A stretch of 50,428 nt of DNA from Planctomycetota bacterium. Lineage in GTDB: Bacteria > Planctomycetota > Phycisphaerae > Sedimentisphaerales > Anaerobacaceae. The DNA lies in NCBI GenBank assembly GCA_013349615.1, contig DUZJ01000017.1, forward strand, positions 1 to 50,428, written 5' to 3'. The notes beneath the pieces were generated by a model. The model searched no databases, was not told the DNA's origin, and was given only the letters and a program-made list of their open reading frames with translations. This document shows, piece by piece, positions 1-7,302 of this stretch (position 1 is its first letter; each line of letters begins with the position of its first letter). The position numbers were made by a program, and so were the translations under genes.

Positions 1-335
1 CCGCTGTTGCGGTGACGGTACTTGAGGATAAAGCCAGCCACGCCGAATGAGTTCAGCCACCGTGCGATTTGATGTCCTTCGTGGTCCATAGCCAGGTGCC
101 CATAGCCGCCGCCGGGGCAAATCACGACAGCCGTGCCGGTTGCCTTTTCCATCGGCGGCAGGTAAATCGTCAGCGTTGGCTTGTCGCCGTCCTTGTTGCC
201 TTTGGCACCGGGAGCGCCCAGGGGCCAGAGCATTTCGACCTTTTGCGAAATTGCCGGCTCGGCCGCAACCACTCTTGCAGTTGAGGTCATCGCAATTATC
301 ACACAGGCCAAAACAGTGCAAAAATACCGATTCAT
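1..335 (-). CDS. Secreted alpha/beta hydrolase (esterase-like), 5' part only
   Basis: The minus strand reads open from an ATG at 335-333 to the window edge (111 codons), so the 3' part is missing. The protein begins with a signal peptide (MNRYFCTVLACVIIAMTSTA), followed by a stretch with LWPLGAPGAKG and then the oxyanion-hole type motif VVICPGGGYGHLA and the sequence DHEGHQIARWLNSFG. This pattern is typical of exported esterase/lipase-like alpha/beta hydrolases of the acetyl-xylan-esterase or BD-FAE kind that are abundant in planctomycetes. The nucleophile serine, aspartate and histidine would lie beyond the edge, so activity cannot be checked. A ribosome site (ggagtgg) precedes the ATG by a few bases. 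The substrate is not known; a plant or algal polysaccharide ester is an inference. Confidence 0.72.
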   Translation of the reverse strand, partial: MNRYFCTVLACVIIAMTSTARVVAAEPAISQKVEMLWPLGAPGAKGNKDGDKPTLTIYLPPMEKATGTAVVICPGGGYGHLAMDHEGHQIARWLNSFGVAGFILKYRHRNS

Positions 336-479
336 CTTTTCCACTCCTTTCGTTACTTCAGCGAGTTTCCTGTCGGACCAGTTATGGTAAGGTTGCCAAC
401 AGGTTTGTAATGAGGTTTAGAAACTTTGCCGGACAGGCCACATTTATAATTGCGTCATGGGCGGATATCCACAGTCTAT

Positions 480-553
480 TGGGCGATACTGGATTCGAAC
501 CAGTGACCTCACGGGTGTGATCCGTGCGCTCTAACCAACTGAGCTAATCGCCC
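480..553 (-). tRNA. tRNA-Val (anticodon CAC)
   Basis: The reverse complement folds as a complete 74-nt cloverleaf. The acceptor arms GGGCGAT/ATCGCCC are fully paired, the D arm is GCTC-AGTTGGTTA-GAGC, the anticodon arm is CACGG-ATCACAC-CCGTG and the T arm is ACTGG-TTCGAAT-CCAGT, with discriminator A. U33 is followed by CAC, which reads GUG (valine). No CCA is encoded after the discriminator, so it must be added enzymatically. The gene stands alone between the hydrolase gene and nikR. Confidence 0.93.
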
Positions 554-687
554 TATGCCCGGCCTGTGGCAGGATTGGCAAAATACTATTTGCCTGCCGC
601 AAAGCGGGGCCTGCGGGAGATGAGTTTAGCCGCCGACCCCGATGCGTGTCAAGCCTTAATTGTGGTTCGCAGATAGAGGTTCGAGGC

Positions 688-774
688 CGGGACTGCCACC
701 ATTTTTGTCTTGTAAAATGGCTGGCTGTACCCGATAAAATTCTGGGACAGCCAGAAAAGACGTTGGCAGTCCCG
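688..774. repeat. Nested inverted repeat between nikR and tRNA-Val
   Basis: Outer arms cgggactgcca (688-698) and tggcagtcccg (764-774) are perfectly complementary over 11 bp. Inside them ctggctgt (721-728) and acagccag (747-754) form a second 8-bp stem. The 87-bp unit could fold as a two-storey hairpin on either strand. It lies just beyond the nikR stop, so it could act as a transcript end or be a small non-autonomous repeat element. No T-run follows either arm, which argues against a simple intrinsic terminator. Confidence 0.6.
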
Positions 775-786
775 AATTTTACGATG

Positions 787-1200
787 TCAAGTCGGTTCTG
801 TTGCGAGAAGATTGGTCCGTCCGAGCTTGACGCCCTTCAGACTTAATAAGCTGTCAGCCATCTTATTGATTTCGCCCACCTGCCCTCGAAGCACAATAAT
901 CTCCAGGCAATCGTGCTCGTCCAGGTGTATGTGCATGGAAGAAATCGTTTGTAGAATATGCGAATGCTGCAAGTCGGTCAGCTTCCGCATCAGCTTTGTC
1001 GAGTGATGGTCGTAAACCAGAAATACGGCACCGACCGCCCTGGCTTTTGGGTGCTGGAGCCGCTCGCCACTAAGCTGGCGGCGTATAAGGTGGCGTATGG
1101 CCTCGGAGCGGTTCTGAAAGCCAAGTTTGGCAATGAGCTTATCGAACATCGACAGCAGCTTCTTATCGAGCGAGACGCCTATGCGTTCAACCTTGTCCAT
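787..1200 (-). CDS. nikR: Nickel-responsive transcriptional regulator NikR
   Basis: This 137-residue protein has the family length and layout: an N-terminal ribbon-helix-helix DNA-binding part (residues 1-45, with RIGVSLDKKLL and NRSEAIRHLIR) and a C-terminal ACT-like nickel-binding part. By alignment with E. coli NikR the nickel ligands are all present: H79 in LQHSH, H90 and H92 in MHIHL, and C98 in HDCLE. NikR represses nickel-uptake genes when nickel is bound. No nickel transporter is visible here. The gene starts 32 bases after the metX-metW stop on the same strand with its own ribosome site (aaaggaac), so it may be co-transcribed with it. Confidence 0.93.
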   Translation of the reverse strand: MDKVERIGVSLDKKLLSMFDKLIAKLGFQNRSEAIRHLIRRQLSGERLQHPKARAVGAVFLVYDHHSTKLMRKLTDLQHSHILQTISSMHIHLDEHDCLEIIVLRGQVGEINKMADSLLSLKGVKLGRTNLLATEPT

Positions 1201-1232
1201 CTGTTTGTTCCTTTAAGCAGAGTCATTTTTGC

Positions 1233-3104
1233 TTATGTGTTTCTACTTGTTACGTACACTACCTGCTCGGCAAAGAGGTTGGGCACCAAGCTCACCGGTC
1301 GCAGCCGCCTCTTACTGAGAGGTATCTTCTTTTCGATTTTGACTCCCAGTTGCCTGCAGAGCTCATCGAAATCTTTCAGCGATAGAAAGTGTACGTTCGG
1401 TGAGTCGTGCCAGCCGAAAGGCAACTGGCTGGTGATAGGGGCCTTGCCGTGCAACAGCAACTGCGTCCTGCACCGCCAGTGAGCGAAGTTTGGAAAGCTG
1501 ACGATAACTTTCCTGCCCACTCGCAGCAGCTCCTCAAAGACCTTCTGCGGTTCCTTGAGTGTCTGCACCGTCTGTGAGAGTATGACGTAGTCAAAGCTCT
1601 TATCTGCGTAGTAGCTCAGGCCCTGCTCAACATCCTGCTGGATGACCGGCAGTCGCCGGCAGATGCAATCCAGGACAAGCTCCTGGTCAAGTTCGATTCC
1701 CTTGCCTTTGATGTTTTTGTCGCGCACCAAATTGGCGAGCAGCCGACCGTCTCCGCAGCCGACGTCGAGCACTGTGCTGTCCGGCTCGACAAGAGATTCT
1801 ATCAGCTCGTAATCCACGCGTGCCCGGTGTGCCTGCTCGACCCGGCTCAGCGTCCGGATACTGCGCGCATAACGAGAACAGGGCTGTTGCTGGCCGCCGG
1901 GTTCGGAAGTCGCCTTCAGAAAGCAGCGGAGAAAGGTCCCGAGAGCATCCGTCTCCAGCAAAAACGCATCGTGGCCGTAGGATGAGTCGATATCGCAATA
2001 GCTTACATCTTTGCGATTTGCGGCCAGGGCATCCACTATCGCCCTGGATTGCTCGGGCGTGAAGAGCCAGTCGCTTGCAAAACTGACTACGAAGAACCTC
2101 GATTTGACATTCTCAAAGGCCTTGCGTAATGACCCGTATTCCTTCTTCAGGTCGAAATAGTCCGCCGCCTTGGTTATGTAAAGATAACTGTTTGCGTCGA
2201 ATCTTTCCACGAATGTTTGCCCCTGATGTTCCAGGTATGTCTCAACGGCAAACTCGGAGTTGAAATCGTAGCTGTATTTGTCGGCGTCTCTTAGTTGTCG
2301 GCCGAACTTCCGGCGCATGCCCTGTTCCGAAAGATACGTTATATGCCCAATCATTCGGGCGATTGCCAGTCCTTTATCCGGGGCTTCTTTGCCTTTGTAT
2401 TGGCCACTGGCAAAATTTGCGTCTGCCAGTATCGCGTTTCTGCCTACCGCATCAAACGCAATCGACTGGGCCCCAAGATGAGTGGTTGTGGCCGCCGGTA
2501 TCGCAGCTTTGACAAAGTCGGGGTACTGAATCGCCCACTGCAAAACCTGCATCCCGCCTATCGAGCCGCCAATTACCGCCAAAAGCTTTTTTATCCCAAG
2601 CTCATCGAGCAGCATCTTTTGCACTTTAACCATATCGCCGATGGTTATAATCGGAAAGTCGAGACCGTATGGCTTCTGCGTCGCCGGGTTAATTGATGAT
2701 GGTCCTGTGGTCCCAGTGCAGCCGCCCAAGAAATTTGAGCAAATAACAAAGTACTTGTTCGTGTCGATTCCTTTACCAGGCCCGACCATATTGTCCCACC
2801 AGCCGGGCTTCCTGTCGTCAGGACTGTGGCAACCGGCAACATGGGCGTCGCCGCTGAGAGCATGGCAAATCAAAACGGCATTATCCCCCGTCTCGTTAAG
2901 CTGCCCGTAGGTCTCGTAGGCCACATCAATCGGAGCTAATCTCTTGCCGCACTCCAGCTCCAGAGGCTGCTCCGGCTCCACCAGCCGTACCATTTGAGTC
3001 TGCACGATACCAACCCCGTTAGAAAAATTCCCTTTTTTGGGAGCAGGTTCTCCACCTGTAGAATTTCTAACGTGGCCAACCGAGTTTTTCCCAATCTCTG
3101 CCAT
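1233..3104 (-). CDS. metX: Homoserine O-acyltransferase MetX fused to MetW methyltransferase-like domain
   Basis: A 623-residue fusion. The N-terminal ~390 residues are MetX, an alpha/beta hydrolase that acylates homoserine in methionine synthesis: the nucleophile serine lies in GGSIGGMQ, with the acid in SFASDWLF and the histidine in SYGHDAFL. After a short linker (EPGGQQQPCSRYARS) the last ~200 residues are MetW, a class I methyltransferase fold with the SAM-type motif VLDVGCGDGRLL. In other bacteria metX and metW are separate neighbours and MetW helps MetX act, so the fusion makes sense. The start is chosen at the second ATG because MAEIGKNSVG matches the MetX N-terminus; an ATG at 3137 is possible. 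A 66-base palindromic insert splits the conserved NSVG-IV motif in frame (residues 11-32). Confidence 0.9.
   Translation of the reverse strand: MAEIGKNSVGHVRNSTGGEPAPKKGNFSNGVGIVQTQMVRLVEPEQPLELECGKRLAPIDVAYETYGQLNETGDNAVLICHALSGDAHVAGCHSPDDRKPGWWDNMVGPGKGIDTNKYFVICSNFLGGCTGTTGPSSINPATQKPYGLDFPIITIGDMVKVQKMLLDELGIKKLLAVIGGSIGGMQVLQWAIQYPDFVKAAIPAATTTHLGAQSIAFDAVGRNAILADANFASGQYKGKEAPDKGLAIARMIGHITYLSEQGMRRKFGRQLRDADKYSYDFNSEFAVETYLEHQGQTFVERFDANSYLYITKAADYFDLKKEYGSLRKAFENVKSRFFVVSFASDWLFTPEQSRAIVDALAANRKDVSYCDIDSSYGHDAFLLETDALGTFLRCFLKATSEPGGQQQPCSRYARSIRTLSRVEQAHRARVDYELIESLVEPDSTVLDVGCGDGRLLANLVRDKNIKGKGIELDQELVLDCICRRLPVIQQDVEQGLSYYADKSFDYVILSQTVQTLKEPQKVFEELLRVGRKVIVSFPNFAHWRCRTQLLLHGKAPITSQLPFGWHDSPNVHFLSLKDFDELCRQLGVKIEKKIPLSKRRLRPVSLVPNLFAEQVVYVTSRNT
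3010..3080. repeat. In-frame palindromic element inside metX, with 5-bp flanking repeats
   Basis: The arms accccgttagaaaaattc and gaatttctaacgtgg form an imperfect hairpin over about 60 bp, with a second small stem (caggt/acctg) inside. The unit is bordered by the direct repeat ccaac (3010-3014 and 3076-3080), as expected of a target-site duplication. The period is 66 bases, or 22 codons, so the metX frame is kept. The left half, cgttagaa followed by a T-rich run and ggg, closely matches the copy at 42902-42982. Confidence 0.8.
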
Positions 3105-3115
3105 AGCAACTGCAA

Positions 3116-3143
3116 AGTATACCCGAAAGGGGGCCAATGTAAA
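3116..3143 (-). promoter_or_regulatory. Putative sigma70 promoter of metX-metW
   Basis: On the minus strand TTTACA (3143-3138) and TATACT (3121-3116) are separated by 16 bases. The expected transcript start falls only about 5 bases before the ATG at 3104, so the message would be nearly leaderless; no good ribosome site precedes that ATG. This supports the ATG at 3104 over the one at 3137. Confidence 0.45.
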
Positions 3144-3230
3144 GACCGACAGTGAAAACTACCGCGTGAAACCACGAGACGTGGGGGGACTAAGTAATAA
3201 CATTTTCTATTTCAAAATTGCTAAAATTCC

Positions 3231-3259
3231 TTGACACCCTAAAACATCAGACGTAAATT
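3231..3259 (+). promoter_or_regulatory. Putative sigma70 promoter of the H1-like gene
   Basis: TTGACA (3231-3236) and TAAATT (3254-3259) are spaced by 17 bases and lie about 75 bases before the ATG at 3336. The -35 box is perfect and the -10 box has 4 of 6 consensus bases. A further TACAAT at 3265-3270 may serve as an alternative -10 box. Confidence 0.55.
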
Positions 3260-3335
3260 GTGGTTACAATAGTGGAAGTGCCAGGATACTAAAGACAAAT
3301 TTAGCTGAATGTCATTTAGCGAAAGGAAGCATAAA

Positions 3336-3596
3336 ATGGCAAAGAAGAAGAAAGTTACGAAGAAGAAAAAGGTCGTAAAGAAGAAAGCGACAAAGAAGAA
3401 AGCCGCAAAGAGAAAAAGGCGTCCAAAACCGTGGACAAAAGCCGACGTCAGCCTGCTGAAGAAGCTTTTCCAGACGAACCCCACTTCCAAGATAGCTAAA
3501 CAGCTTCGGCGCAAGACCGACGCAGTGAAAAAGAAAGCATCCAGAATGGGACTTCGCAAGTCAAAGAGGTACCTGAAGTCAATCGGCAGGGCTTAA
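3336..3596 (+). CDS. Histone H1-like, lysine-rich DNA-binding protein with SANT/Myb-like domain
   Basis: This 86-residue protein has two parts. Residues 1-30 are almost entirely Lys, Ala, Arg, Val and Thr (MAKKKKVTKKKKVVKKKA), like the tail of bacterial H1-type nucleoid proteins. The second half (RPKPWTKADVSLLKKLF and SKIAKQLRRKTDAVKKKASRMGL) reads as a three-helix Myb/SANT-like DNA-binding domain. Proteins of this form are frequent in planctomycetes and probably compact DNA. The ATG at 3336 is chosen because aaaggaag lies 6 bases before it; an upstream in-frame start at 3309 lacks such a site. The gene is monocistronic with its own promoter, which fits an abundant structural protein. Confidence 0.78.
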   Translation: MAKKKKVTKKKKVVKKKATKKKAAKRKRRPKPWTKADVSLLKKLFQTNPTSKIAKQLRRKTDAVKKKASRMGLRKSKRYLKSIGRA

Positions 3597-3923
3597 GTTG
3601 TGCAGCCGGTTATTCAGAGGCGCTGGCGCCAATTTGCGGCTTATTTCGAAATAAGAATCTTGGCAACAACAGAACGGAGTGCCTGGAGTCCCACTCAAGA
3701 TGTCTGGATAAGCTGATGACTCGGAGCATATCTGCTTCGTGCAGAGATTGGTGTACAATCTTTTTATACATTTTGCTTCGTAACGTATACAATTTCTCTT
3801 TCGTGCCCGGCTTAGTCCCCATATATGCAAAATCAATGCGATAAAAGTTTTATATCAGTCCACCGGAAGACGCAAAAAATGGGTGTTCCCGCTGTGCCAA
3901 AGGCTAACCGGAGAGCAAAATCT
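3597..3923. other. Non-coding stretch between the H1-like gene and the trpS promoter
   Basis: No credible gene is seen; minus-strand frames here lack family features. The stretch holds a perfect 16-bp palindrome, CTTATTTCGAAATAAG (3640-3655), and the palindromic ggcgctggcgcc just before it. They lie 45-60 bases after the H1-like stop and may form transcript-end hairpins or a protein-binding site, but no T-run follows. Confidence 0.5.
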
Positions 3924-3952
3924 TTGACATTTGCCACCAATACCTTTATGAT
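3924..3952 (+). promoter_or_regulatory. Strong sigma70 promoter of trpS
   Basis: TTGACA (3924-3929), a 17-base spacer and TATGAT (3947-3952) match the consensus at 11 of 12 positions. It lies about 50 bases before the TTG start of trpS and probably drives the downstream genes of the cluster too. Confidence 0.8.
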
Positions 3953-4003
3953 TTAGGCGAAGTTTCTGTAATATTTTCATATTTTTGATATCAGGAGACT
4001 AAT

Positions 4004-4969
4004 TTGAGAATTCTATCGGGCATACAGCCGTCCGGCGGTCTTCATATAGGCAACTACTTTGGCGCAATGCGCCAGCATCTCGAGTTCCAGGCTGAGCATG
4101 ATTGCTTTTATTTTATCGCCGACTACCACGCCCTTACCAGCAATCCAACACCTGCGGACGTTACTCGGCGTGCGCTTGATGTTACAATGGATTATCTGGC
4201 CCTGGGCCTCGATACCGAGAAAACCGTCTTCTGGCGGCAATCCGATGTGCCGGAAGTTACCGAACTGACCTGGCTGCTTTCCTGCGTAACCCCGATGGGC
4301 CTTTTGCAGCGGTGCACAAGTTACAAGGAGAAAGTCGCCCAAGGTATCAGTCCCAACCACGGCCTGTTCGCATATCCCGTCCTTCAGGCCGCTGACATTT
4401 TGATTTTCAAATCCGATTTAGTTCCTGTGGGCGCCGACCAGAAGCAGCATATTGAGGTCACGCGTGACATCGCCATCCGCTTCAATAACGCATACGGCGA
4501 AATCTTCACCATCCCGGCCGAACACATCATCGAGTCCGTAGCCGTCGTACCGGGTACTGACGGACAAAAAATGAGCAAAAGCTATGGAAATACCATCGAG
4601 ATATTCGAGCCCGAAGAAAGCGTCAGAAAAAAAGTTATGCGTATCGTTACCGACTCGACACCCGTTGATGAACCCAAAGACCCCGACAGGTGCAGCGTTT
4701 TTGCACTTTTGAAGCTGGTCGCCTCGGCGGACGAGTTAGCCGAGTGGGAGAAACGATACCGCGATGGCGGCATGGGCTATAGCGAAGCCAAAAAGCGTCT
4801 CGGTGAGCTGCTGATAGATTATTTCAAGCCGTTCGTACAAAAAAGGACCGAGCTCGAAAGCAATATTGATTACGTTAAGAAAGTCCTGGCCGATGGTGCC
4901 GAGCGGGCAAAAGCCGTAGCTGCCAACACCCTCGCTGAGGCCCGAAAGGCCGTTGGATTGGGAGCCTAA
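4004..4969 (+). CDS. trpS: Tryptophanyl-tRNA synthetase
   Basis: A class I aminoacyl-tRNA synthetase that charges tRNA-Trp. The 321 residues match the usual bacterial length. The HIGH-type motif is PSGGLHIGN (residues 9-17) and the KMSKS loop is intact (residues 189-193, followed by YGN). The tryptophan-pocket region FYFIADYHALT and the loop around VPVGADQKQH are typical. The start codon is TTG, supported by aggag six bases before it. The DUF2007 gene begins 2 bases after the stop, so both are likely on one transcript with scpA. Confidence 0.97.
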   Translation: MRILSGIQPSGGLHIGNYFGAMRQHLEFQAEHDCFYFIADYHALTSNPTPADVTRRALDVTMDYLALGLDTEKTVFWRQSDVPEVTELTWLLSCVTPMGLLQRCTSYKEKVAQGISPNHGLFAYPVLQAADILIFKSDLVPVGADQKQHIEVTRDIAIRFNNAYGEIFTIPAEHIIESVAVVPGTDGQKMSKSYGNTIEIFEPEESVRKKVMRIVTDSTPVDEPKDPDRCSVFALLKLVASADELAEWEKRYRDGGMGYSEAKKRLGELLIDYFKPFVQKRTELESNIDYVKKVLADGAERAKAVAANTLAEARKAVGLGA

Positions 4970-4971
4970 CC

Positions 4972-5196
4972 GTGGCCGATAAACTTGTTATAGTTGCGCA
5001 GTTCACCAATTACATTGAAGCCGAGATGGCCAAGCAGCAGCTCGCTGACTACGGAATCGAAGCCGTTGTGACCGGCGATAATGCTGCAAATATATATCCG
5101 ATACCTGCCGTGGAAGGGCCGGAGCTGCAGGTCCTTGAAAAAAATGCACAGCAGGCACGGGAAATCTTAGAATCTCACAAAGAACAGGAGCATTAG
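4972..5196 (+). CDS. DUF2007 family small protein
   Basis: This 74-residue protein starts with GTG 2 bases after trpS. The pattern KLVIVAQFTNYIEAEMAKQQLADYGIEA, shown in part here (FTNYIEAEMAK, LADYGIEAVVTGD), followed by IPAVEGPELQVLE, is that of DUF2007, a single ferredoxin-like alpha/beta domain sometimes called a putative signal-transducing protein. Its role is not established. Translational coupling to trpS and the short gap of 15 bases to scpA suggest one operon, but this gives no clue to function. Confidence 0.75.
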   Translation: MADKLVIVAQFTNYIEAEMAKQQLADYGIEAVVTGDNAANIYPIPAVEGPELQVLEKNAQQAREILESHKEQEH

Positions 5197-5211
5197 TACC
5201 GAGGGCATAAA

Positions 5212-6234
5212 TTGGCTGCTTATCGCGTAAATCTTGACATATTTGCAGGGCCTTTGGATTTGCTCTTGTATTTGGTACGCAAGGAAGAGGTGGATATTTA
5301 TGATATTCCCATCGCCACAATCACGGACCAGTACATTCGCTATATCGAAATGCTCAAGAGCCTTGACATTGATTTGGCCGGCGATTTTTTGGTGATGGCG
5401 GCCACGTTAATGCAAATAAAATCCGCAATGCTGTTACCGCAGGCCGAGCCCGGGTCGGCCCTTTTAGACGGGCAGGCAGATGATTTGGCTGACCCTCGCG
5501 CAGAGCTTATTCGCCAGCTTCTGGAGTACAAAAAGTTCAAAGACGCTGCCAATCTTCTAAGTGACGCAGCCGACAGGCAGAGAGACCGTTTTCCGCGTTC
5601 CGACAGCATTATCGAGCGGTTAAGGCCCGGCACCGAGCCGCAGGTTGACATAGACCAGGTAAGTATCTGGAACTTACTCGAAGCTTTTGATTCGATTATG
5701 AAAGCTACCGGTGTGGTTCGTACGATAAATCACATCAAGGACGATACGCCTATCGATTTGTATCAGATAGAGATTTTGCACCGCCTTCAGTCGGAAGGCC
5801 GGATGAGTTTCGAACGTATCTTCGAGTCCGTGGCCAACCGTATCGTAATGATTGGATTATTCCTGGCGATTTTGGAGTTGATTCGAGAAAATTTGGTCTT
5901 GTCTGAACAACGAGCACATTCATCTTCCATATACTTCCGGCCCTTGACCGATGAGCCCGCCGAAGAGGCTGTGCAAAAGGCCATTCTCGCCCTTGCCGGG
6001 GCCGACGGTGATAAATCTACTCAAAGCAAACGGCGGGAACAACCGCCCATTCCAATTTCTGAATTGTCCCCGAAAGGGGAACCGGCAGTCTCGCCTGATG
6101 CCCGACAGCAGCGGCAACCGACCATTCCGATTGCCGAGTTGTCGCCAAAAAGCAAATCGGCAGCCTCGACCAACAGGCAGGAAAAAGAGAAGATAGAACC
6201 GACCAAAGACAATAAGCAGCCGGCGGCAGATTAG
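5212..6234 (+). CDS. scpA: Segregation and condensation protein A (kleisin)
   Basis: ScpA is the kleisin subunit that bridges the SMC heads in bacterial condensin. The N-terminal part (YRVNLDIFAGPLDLLLYLVR and VDIYDIPIATITDQY) and the C-terminal winged-helix part (MSFERIFESVANRIVMIG, FLAILELIRENLV) are both clear. The usual length is about 250 residues; this protein has 340, because a proline-rich tail of about 85 residues follows, with a repeated motif (PIPISELSPKGE and PTIPIAELSPKSK). The tail is low in complexity and probably disordered. The start is TTG, 15 bases after the DUF2007 stop. The partner scpB is not in the window. Confidence 0.93.
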   Translation: MAAYRVNLDIFAGPLDLLLYLVRKEEVDIYDIPIATITDQYIRYIEMLKSLDIDLAGDFLVMAATLMQIKSAMLLPQAEPGSALLDGQADDLADPRAELIRQLLEYKKFKDAANLLSDAADRQRDRFPRSDSIIERLRPGTEPQVDIDQVSIWNLLEAFDSIMKATGVVRTINHIKDDTPIDLYQIEILHRLQSEGRMSFERIFESVANRIVMIGLFLAILELIRENLVLSEQRAHSSSIYFRPLTDEPAEEAVQKAILALAGADGDKSTQSKRREQPPIPISELSPKGEPAVSPDARQQRQPTIPIAELSPKSKSAASTNRQEKEKIEPTKDNKQPAAD

Positions 6235-6378
6235 CATTTGACAATTTCCACACTTGAATTCATCCAGGACGACCGGTCGCATCTCCCGCGAATATATTTT
6301 GTGACGGGGCTTGATTTATCCACTATTAGGTGCGAGAATAGTAGGTTTTAGAGATTCTTGTATAAAGGAAGTAACAAA

Positions 6379-7245
6379 GTGCCGCACAAAATTGTGTCCA
6401 AAAGACGGCTTTCGGAGGATGTTTTCACCGCCGAAATCGAAGCTCGGCTTGTTGCGCAGGCAAGAAAGCCGGGCCAATTTGTCATTGTCAGTCTAAACAA
6501 CGAATACGGTGAGCGGATTCCTTTGACAATCGCCGATGCCGAACCCAAAAGGGGCACAATCCGGCTAATCTGGCAGCGAGTCGGCAAAACAACGGCCGAA
6601 TTGGCTGATATGCAGGCCGGTGACGAGATTGCCAACGTGACCGGCCCGCTTGGTAAGCCAACCCATGTCGAAAATTTTGGCACCGTTGTCTGTGTCGGCG
6701 GTGGTATCGGTAATGCCCCCTTATTGCCGATAGCAAAAGCCCTGAAGAAAGCCGGCAACAAGATCATCAGCATCCTCGGAGCAAGAAATAAAGAGCTGAT
6801 TATCCTCGAAGATGAATTTGCCGCAATTTGCGACGAACTGATAATCACAACCGATGACGGCTCATACGGACGAAAAGCCCTGGTGACCGAGCCGCTGGAA
6901 GAGGTTTGCCGGCGCGACAACAAGCCGGACCAGGTCGTTGCAATCGGCCCGGCCATAATGATGAAGTTCTGCTGTGAAGTTACAAAGAAATTCAATATTC
7001 CTACACAGGTTTCGCTGAACACCATTATGGTTGACGGCACAGGTATGTGTGGCGGATGCCGGGTCGAAATTGATGGGCAGGCAAAATTTGTTTGTGTTGA
7101 TAGCCCGGAGTTTGACGGCCATAAAGTCAATTTCGATTTGATGATAAAAAGATTAAACGCATATAAGGACCAGGAACAGGAAGCCTACGAACAATACAAT
7201 GAGCACAGATGCAAAATAGGCCTGGACAAACGGAATGCTGAATAG
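6379..7245 (+). CDS. nfnA: NfnA-type FAD/NAD-binding, 2Fe-2S reductase subunit
   Basis: This 288-residue protein belongs to the ferredoxin-NADP reductase group that includes dihydroorotate dehydrogenase electron-transfer subunits and NfnA (NfnS). An FAD-binding barrel comes first (KPGQFVIVSLNN, ERIPLTIAD), then an NAD-binding fold (VGGGIGNAPLLPIAKALK), then a C-terminal 2Fe-2S cluster site (GMCGGCRV ... FVCVDSPEFDGHKV). It is followed by the NfnB-like gene, and together they would form an electron-bifurcating transhydrogenase (NADH, NADPH, ferredoxin). The GTG at 6379 is chosen because aaggaag lies 7 bases before it; an upstream TTG at 6358 has no such site. Other uses of this fold, such as sulfide dehydrogenase, cannot be excluded. 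Confidence 0.85.
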   Translation: MPHKIVSKRRLSEDVFTAEIEARLVAQARKPGQFVIVSLNNEYGERIPLTIADAEPKRGTIRLIWQRVGKTTAELADMQAGDEIANVTGPLGKPTHVENFGTVVCVGGGIGNAPLLPIAKALKKAGNKIISILGARNKELIILEDEFAAICDELIITTDDGSYGRKALVTEPLEEVCRRDNKPDQVVAIGPAIMMKFCCEVTKKFNIPTQVSLNTIMVDGTGMCGGCRVEIDGQAKFVCVDSPEFDGHKVNFDLMIKRLNAYKDQEQEAYEQYNEHRCKIGLDKRNAE

Positions 7246-7302
7246 TGCCCGGGCTTGACGTTTTCGGACTGTCAACGCCCGATTCTTAGGGGACTGGTTA
7301 CA

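Noticed and set aside
3579-3836. Two overlapping minus-strand frames after the H1-like gene
   Set aside because: They have no ribosome sites, overlap a palindrome, and encode no recognisable domain.
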